A DNA stretch of 9,177 nucleotides, from NCBI GenBank assembly GCA_021810725.1, contig JAJZIE010000084.1, positions 1-9,177 of the forward strand, written 5' to 3'. Shown piece after piece: positions 5,446-9,177 of this stretch. A program made the position numbers and the translations under genes. Numbering within the stretch: the first letter of the stretch is position 1; every line of letters starts with the position of its first letter. The stretch is from Bacillota bacterium. Lineage in GTDB: Bacteria; Bacillota; Sulfobacillia; JAJZYS01; JAJYTV01. Below the pieces are notes generated by a model. It saw only the letters and a list, made by a program, of their open reading frames with translations, did no database searches and was not told where the DNA came from.

Positions 5446-6795
5446 GTGGCAACGCCTGAGGCCGCCGTAGGCCGCACACCACCCCAGAGCATCGAGGCCG
5501 AGCGCGGAGTGCTCGGCTCGATGCTGATCGAGACGGAGGCCATTCCGCAGGCGCTCACCATCCTGCAGCCGGAGGACTTCTACCGCGAAGCCAACCGCGC
5601 CATCTACGAGTCCATGCTGACGCTCTTCGAGCGCAGCGAGCCGATCGACCTCGTGACCCTCTCCGAGGAACTGCGCAAGACCGGCAGGCTCGAGGCCGCC
5701 GGTGGCATCGCCTATCTCACGTCCCTGGCCGCCGGCGTGGCGACGGCGGCGCACGTCGAGCGCTACGCGCAGATGGTGCGCGACCGTTCCCTGGCCCGCC
5801 AGGTGATCCGCGCCGGCACCGAAATCGTCGCGCGCGGCTTTGACCCGCAGTTGCCGGCGGACGAGCTTCTGGACGAGGCCGAGGCGAAGATCTTTCAGAT
5901 CGCCCAGAGCCGCAGCACCCGCAGCTACGCGCCGCTCAAGGACGTGCTGCTCGAGACGATCGGCAAGATGAATTCGATTTACCGCGAGGGCGGCGGGGTC
6001 ACGGGCGTGCGGACAGGTTTTCCTCGCCTCGACGAGCTGACGGCGGGTCTGCAGCCGGCCGATCTGATCATCGTCGCGGCACGCCCGTCGATGGGCAAGA
6101 CGGCGTTTGCGCTCAATCTCGCCCGCAACGCGGCGGTCGAAGGGGTGCCGGTCGCGGTCTTCTCGCTCGAGATGTCGCGCGAACAGCTGGCCCTGCGCCT
6201 CGTCTGCTCGGAGGGTTTCATCAACCAGAACAACCTGCGCACTGGACGCATGAGCGACGACGAGTGGAAGAACTTCGCCCTGGCCGTCGACCGGCTTTCG
6301 AGTGCGCCGATCTTCATCGACGACACACCGTCGCTCACCGCCCTCGACCTGCGCGCCAGGGCGAGGCGTCTCAAGGCGGAGCACCACATCGGTCTCATCC
6401 TGATCGACTATCTGCAGCTGATGGAGGCACGAAACCGCACGGAGAACCGCCAGCAGGAGATCTCCGCGATCTCGAGGTCTCTGAAGGCCCTGGCGCGTGA
6501 GCTCAGCGTGCCGGTCGTGGCTCTCTCGCAGCTCTCGCGCGCTGTCGAGTCCAGGCAGGACAAGCAGCCCATGCTGTCCGACCTGAGGGAGTCCGGGGCG
6601 ATCGAACAGGACGCGGACGTGGTGGCGTTCATCTACCGCGACGACTATTACAACCAGGAACTGCCGCCCGAGCAGCAGAACATCGCCCAGATCAACATCG
6701 CGAAGCAGCGCAACGGTCCGGTCGGGAAGGTGTACCTCCACTTCCAGAAGGAATACGGACGCTTCGATCTGCGCGAGGTGGAAGAGCCGCGCTGA
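5446..6795 (+). CDS. dnaB: Replicative DNA helicase DnaB (DnaC in Bacillus naming)
   Basis: This hexameric 5'-3' helicase unwinds DNA at the replication fork and contacts primase. The 449-residue protein has the DnaB N-terminal domain (PPQSIEAERGVLGSML at 13-28, to about 115), a linker helix region, and a RecA-type ATPase domain. Walker A is ARPSMGKT (212-219) and Walker B is LILIDYLQLM with Asp321. The LSQLSRAVESR motif, LRESGAIEQDADVV and the arginine-finger region FIYRDDYY (Arg398) are all intact. No intein is present. The start is GTG 5446, 3 bases after the rplI stop, without a clear Shine-Dalgarno, so coupling to rplI is likely. Confidence 0.97.
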   Translation: MATPEAAVGRTPPQSIEAERGVLGSMLIETEAIPQALTILQPEDFYREANRAIYESMLTLFERSEPIDLVTLSEELRKTGRLEAAGGIAYLTSLAAGVATAAHVERYAQMVRDRSLARQVIRAGTEIVARGFDPQLPADELLDEAEAKIFQIAQSRSTRSYAPLKDVLLETIGKMNSIYREGGGVTGVRTGFPRLDELTAGLQPADLIIVAARPSMGKTAFALNLARNAAVEGVPVAVFSLEMSREQLALRLVCSEGFINQNNLRTGRMSDDEWKNFALAVDRLSSAPIFIDDTPSLTALDLRARARRLKAEHHIGLILIDYLQLMEARNRTENRQQEISAISRSLKALARELSVPVVALSQLSRAVESRQDKQPMLSDLRESGAIEQDADVVAFIYRDDYYNQELPPEQQNIAQINIAKQRNGPVGKVYLHFQKEYGRFDLREVEEPR

Positions 6796-6827
6796 GAGGC
6801 GCTCCCGGACTCCCGTCGCCCATGCCA

Positions 6828-6857
6828 AGAGCCCTTTGACACCGGTCAAGGGGCTCT
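6828..6857 (+). terminator. 13-bp hairpin after dnaB, overlapping the purA promoter
   Basis: Bases 6828-6840 pair with 6845-6857 (AGAGCCC then TTGAC against GTCAA and GGGCTCT, one G-U pair) around an ACCG loop, 32 bases after the dnaB stop. There is no T-run after it. The -35 of purA lies inside the upstream arm, so the sequence may serve as terminator, operator or both. Confidence 0.6.
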
Positions 6858-6865
6858 GCTATCCT
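6836..6865 (+). promoter_or_regulatory. purA promoter (sigma70 type, extended -10)
   Basis: A perfect TTGACA (6836-6841) is followed after 18 bases by TATCCT (6860-6865), with TG at 6857-6858 giving an extended -10. The purA start codon is about 39 bases downstream, with AGGAGG at 6891-6896. The -35 sits in the arm of the preceding inverted repeat. Confidence 0.72.
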
Positions 6866-6903
6866 TGCGGCGGCCCGTTAGGCCGACTCGAGGAGGCGGT
6901 AGA

Positions 6904-8184
6904 GTGCCAGCCATCGCGGTGGTCGGCGCCCAGTTCGGCGACGAAGGCAAGGGAAAGGTCAGCCACTACCTAGCCCGTCAGGCGCACATGGTGGTTCGCA
7001 CGCAGGGCGGCAACAACGCGGGGCACACGGTCGTCGTTGGCGGCAAGGTCTTCCGCGTGCACATCGTTCCGTCCGGCGTCCTATATCCCGAATGCACAAG
7101 CGTCATCGGCAACGGCGTCGTCGTGGACCCCGAGGTCCTGTTGCAGGAGATCGACTACCTGCGATCCGAAGGCGTGGACACCAGCCGTCTCATCCTCTCC
7201 GACCGTGCGCACCTCATCATGCCGTACCACAGGATGCTGGACGGCCTCGACGAGGATCGGCGCGGACTTCGGCGCATCGGCACGACGCGCCGCGGCATCG
7301 GGCCAGCTTACATGGACAAGAACGCTCGCCTCGGCATCCGCGTCGCGGACCTCCTCGATCCCGAGGGCCTGCGCGAGATGATCGAGGAGAATGTCGCTCT
7401 CAAGAACGACCTCCTGCAGAAGGTCTACGGCCAGGAACCCCTGTCCGCGGCCGCCGTCTACGAGGAGTACCTCGGATACGCCGAGCGCCTGAGGCCGTAC
7501 GTCGCCGACACCGCGCGCCTCGTCAACGAGGCGATCGACGCGGGCGAGCGCGTGGTCTTCGAAGGGGCTCAGGGCTCGCTCCTCGACGTGGACCACGGCA
7601 CCTATCCCTACGTGACCTCGTCGCACCCGGTCGCGGGTGGCGTGACGATCGGATCCGGAGTCGGACCGACCAAGATCGACAAGGTGCTCGGTGTGCTCAA
7701 GGCGTACACCTCGCGGGTGGGCGACGGGCCCTTCCCGACGGAGCTTTTGAACGAGCAGGGCGACGCGATCCGCGAGCGGGGCAAGGAGTATGGCACGACC
7801 ACCGGCCGCCCACGGCGCATCGGTTGGGTCGACGGCGTCCTCCTGGGCTATGCGGCGAGGATCAACGGTCTGACGCACCTGGCCATCAATTCGGTGGACG
7901 TCCTGGCCGGCTTCGACAAGATCAAGATCGCCGTCGCGTACGACCTGGATGGTCGGCGGATCGAGGATCCGCCTGCGACCCTCAGGGACTTCGCCAGATG
8001 CAAGCCGATCTACGAGGAACTCGACGGTTGGGGCGAACTTGGTACGCCAGCGCACCGCAACGAGATTCCGCACAGCCTCGAACGCTACGTTCAGCGCATC
8101 GAGCAGATCACCCACGCGAAGGCTGCCGTGATATCGGTGGGTCGCGACCAGGGTGAGACGATTTACGTCGAGGAACTGTTCTAG
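6904..8184 (+). CDS. purA: Adenylosuccinate synthetase
   Basis: PurA joins IMP and aspartate using GTP, the first committed step to AMP. The 426-residue length is normal for bacteria. The P-loop-like GDEGKGK (12-18) keeps Asp13 and Lys16, and NNAGHT keeps the catalytic His41; GTTRRGIGPAY, FEGAQGSLLDVDHGTYPYVTSS and GVGPTKIDKVLGVLKAYTSRVGDGPFPTEL follow in order. The last is of Firmicutes type. Oddities are Phe11 for the usual Trp (QFGDEGKGK), His21 where Asp is usual (KVSHYLA), and His241 where Asn is usual (SSHPVAGG). GTG 6904 is the start because AGGAGG (6891-6896) precedes it by 7 bases; a longer GTG start at 6865 overlaps the -10. The gene ends with tandem stops TAG TAA. Confidence 0.96.
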   Translation: MPAIAVVGAQFGDEGKGKVSHYLARQAHMVVRTQGGNNAGHTVVVGGKVFRVHIVPSGVLYPECTSVIGNGVVVDPEVLLQEIDYLRSEGVDTSRLILSDRAHLIMPYHRMLDGLDEDRRGLRRIGTTRRGIGPAYMDKNARLGIRVADLLDPEGLREMIEENVALKNDLLQKVYGQEPLSAAAVYEEYLGYAERLRPYVADTARLVNEAIDAGERVVFEGAQGSLLDVDHGTYPYVTSSHPVAGGVTIGSGVGPTKIDKVLGVLKAYTSRVGDGPFPTELLNEQGDAIRERGKEYGTTTGRPRRIGWVDGVLLGYAARINGLTHLAINSVDVLAGFDKIKIAVAYDLDGRRIEDPPATLRDFARCKPIYEELDGWGELGTPAHRNEIPHSLERYVQRIEQITHAKAAVISVGRDQGETIYVEELF

Positions 8185-8194
8185 TAATTCTGAG

Positions 8195-8213
8195 TTAGGA
8201 TAGCCTAAACGAA
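8195..8213 (+). promoter_or_regulatory. DtxR/IdeR-type metal-regulator box
   Basis: The 19 bases from TTAGG at 8195 match the DtxR/IdeR consensus TWAGGTTAGSCTAACCTWA at 16 of 19 positions by eye (mismatches at 6, 15 and 17). The core is the palindrome TTAGG-ATAG-CCTAA (8195-8208). It lies 11 bases after purA and upstream of a putative metal transporter. Which regulator binds (iron- or manganese-type) is not visible. Confidence 0.55.
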
Positions 8214-8252
8214 AGCGGCGCAAACCAAAATGGTGTGCGCCGCTTAACTTTT
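8213..8252 (+). terminator. Terminator-like hairpin after purA
   Basis: Bases 8213-8227 pair with 8231-8245 at 14 of 15 positions (one A-G mismatch at 8223/8235) around an AAA loop. The stem core is AAGCGGCGCA/TGCGCCGCTT, and CTTTT (8248-8252) follows closely. This is the most canonical intrinsic terminator in the window and probably ends purA. Confidence 0.72.
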
Positions 8253-8271
8253 AGTCTGTCCTAAGTACACT
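8244..8271 (+). promoter_or_regulatory. Candidate transporter promoter with operator in its spacer
   Basis: TTAACT (8244-8249) and TACACT (8266-8271) are spaced 16 bases apart, each matching 4 of 6 consensus bases. The spacer holds TTAG-TCTGTC-CTAA (8251-8264), the same TTAG-N6-CTAA geometry as the box at 8195. The promoter itself is weak, and the coincidence with the palindrome is its main support. Confidence 0.4.
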
Positions 8272-8353
8272 GTCCCGCACTACCGTAGCAATGCAAGGGT
8301 GTCCGTCATATCTATCTAGGCGTGACGAACTTGTATCTCGGGGTGGGGACAGA

Positions 8354-9177
8354 GTGCATTTGGTCCAGTTAACTCTTGTGACATCGAAGGATGCTCTAAT
8401 TAGCGTCGCGCTACCGGTTGCCGTACTGCTCTTTGCTGTAGCGTATATAGAAGCCGCAGGGTATCTAAACTTCGAACGCCTCTTCGCAAAGACACGGGGC
8501 CTTCAGCCCGCGCTGGGAGCCCTGGCGTCGGCTGTTCCAGGCTGTGCCGGCAGCATCACCATGACACGCCTGTATGGCCTGGGGGCGGTGACGGCCGGGA
8601 CACTCTACGCTGCGCATGTCGCCACACTGGGCGACGCGGCGTTCGTGCTTTGGAGCGCCAAACCTCTCGATACGCTGGGACTTACCCTGGTCGTTGCGGC
8701 GGTGGGAGCAGCGTTCGGCTACCTGGTGCAATCGAGCGTAGCCGCGAAGTTCCTGCGGTTGGACGACGCAAACTTCAGTTGCCCGGTGCCGAACCGCCTG
8801 CCGATGTGGGCGGTGGTGCTGTGGCCGGCCCTGCTGGTGGTCGGTCTCCTGGGCGCCATGCTGCTGCCCCACGCAGTCGCCCTGGCCGGAGGCGTTGGCG
8901 TTGTGCTGGTCCTGCTCGGCGTCGTCATGCTAAGGCTGCCGCCGGCACCGGTGCCCTCCACGCCGCTATGGCAGGCGCTCCAGTCGTCCGTGCGCGACGC
9001 CGCGGAGATCATCATCTGGGTGGTGGCGGCCGACGTCCTCTTCCAACTGGGCAACGCGCTGTCGGGCGGCATCCTCGTCCAGATGCTGCAAGGAAACGTC
9101 CTGATCGACGTCCTGCTCGCGGCCGCCGTCGGGCTGATCCCGGGCTGCGGACCGCAGATCGTTGTGGCGACGCTCTT
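8354..9177 (+). CDS. Putative metal transporter, ArsP_2 / putative manganese transporter-like (3' end cut off)
   Basis: The frame is open from the stop at 8252 to the window edge, so the 3' end is missing; 274 complete codons are seen. The protein is polytopic, with hydrophobic segments at about residues 12-32, 50-70, 75-95, 105-125, 150-170, 175-195, 220-240 and 250 to the edge. It resembles the ten-helix heavy-metal exporter family (ArsP_2, often annotated as putative manganese transporter): ALASAVPGCAGSITMTRLYGLGAVTAGTLYAA in the N-half and GLIPGCGPQIVVATL in the C-half. These two PGC motifs (62-64 and 263-265) may be related halves with metal-binding cysteines. GTG 8354 is preferred because GGGTGGGG (8341-8348) precedes it by 5 bases; ATG 8291 is also in frame but would add a polar N-terminus. 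The DtxR-like box upstream fits a metal role. Confidence 0.7.
   Translation, partial: MHLVQLTLVTSKDALISVALPVAVLLFAVAYIEAAGYLNFERLFAKTRGLQPALGALASAVPGCAGSITMTRLYGLGAVTAGTLYAAHVATLGDAAFVLWSAKPLDTLGLTLVVAAVGAAFGYLVQSSVAAKFLRLDDANFSCPVPNRLPMWAVVLWPALLVVGLLGAMLLPHAVALAGGVGVVLVLLGVVMLRLPPAPVPSTPLWQALQSSVRDAAEIIIWVVAADVLFQLGNALSGGILVQMLQGNVLIDVLLAAAVGLIPGCGPQIVVATL

Noticed and set aside
5179..6849. Long minus-strand open frame (556 codons) opposite rplI and dnaB
   Set aside because: It lies antisense to intact rplI and dnaB with all motifs. Its composition (Arg/His/Asp/Leu-rich) is the usual shadow of high-GC codon bias.
7081..8223. Minus-strand open frame of 380 codons opposite purA
   Set aside because: It is antisense to a complete purA, with no recognisable domains or ribosome-binding site. 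It also runs into the purA terminator region.
8291..8353. ATG 8291 as the start of the transporter gene
   Set aside because: The added residues are polar and unlike the family's N-terminus, and no Shine-Dalgarno is visible. GTG 8354 has GGGTGGGG at good spacing. It cannot be fully excluded.
8465..9072. Minus-strand frames opposite the transporter gene
   Set aside because: The plus-strand frame encodes a coherent polytopic protein with family motifs, so the minus frames are low-complexity shadows.
1..9177. Defence system, mobile element, CRISPR, prophage or attachment site
   Set aside because: No transposase, integrase, terminal repeats, spaced direct repeats or tRNA was seen. Gene content and order are those of a conserved core region.

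Overview
The window reads as a chromosomal housekeeping region from a high-GC bacterium with Bacillota-type gene order. The order DUF951 - rpsF - ssb - rpsR - (MazG-like) - DUF2232/YybS - rplI - dnaB - purA, all on the + strand, is the Firmicutes arrangement. PurA also carries the Firmicutes-type GVGPTKI segment. Strong G/C preference at third codon positions suggests a high-GC, probably deep-branching Bacillota lineage (of the Symbiobacterium/Thermaerobacter/Limnochorda sort). The exact taxon cannot be read from the sequence. No mobile element, CRISPR array, tRNA or rRNA was found.

Layout. (1) 1-2245: five tightly packed or overlapping genes: the C-terminal part of a multi-pass membrane protein (possibly YkvI-like), a TPR protein with a hydrophobic C-terminal tail, a small membrane protein of unknown function, a CvpA-family membrane protein and a DUF951 zinc-ribbon-like protein. 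Two junctions are start/stop overlaps of the ATGA type. (2) 2246-3672: a good sigma70 promoter, a highly folded leader RNA, then rpsF (S6 with a long acidic repeat tail), ssb and rpsR, closed by a 13-bp inverted repeat. The leader contains a 10-base match to the region of 16S rRNA that S6:S18 recognises, so autoregulation by S6:S18 is likely. (3) 3713-6857: a MazG-like gene, DUF2232, rplI and dnaB, closed by another 13-bp hairpin. gdpP (yybT), which sits between yybS and rplI in Bacillus, is absent here. rplI has a strong hairpin between its Shine-Dalgarno sequence and its start codon. (4) 6836-8184: purA, whose -35 element lies inside the dnaB terminator hairpin. (5) 8188-9177: a lower-GC intergenic region followed by the 5' part of a polytopic membrane protein resembling the ArsP_2 / putative manganese transporter family. 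The intergenic region holds a near-consensus DtxR-type metal-regulator box, a terminator-like hairpin and a second palindrome of the same TTAG-N6-CTAA geometry lying between candidate -35 and -10 elements.

How the genes fit together: regions 2-4 supply translation (S6, S18, L9), replication (SSB, DnaB) and purine synthesis (PurA), a growth-linked core. Region 1 looks like an envelope or membrane operon of unknown purpose. Region 5 starts a separate metal-homeostasis unit. The points most worth a second look are the DtxR-like operators before the transporter, the 16S-mimicking rpsF leader, the folded spacer in front of rplI, and the four-copy 21-bp repeat in the S6 tail.
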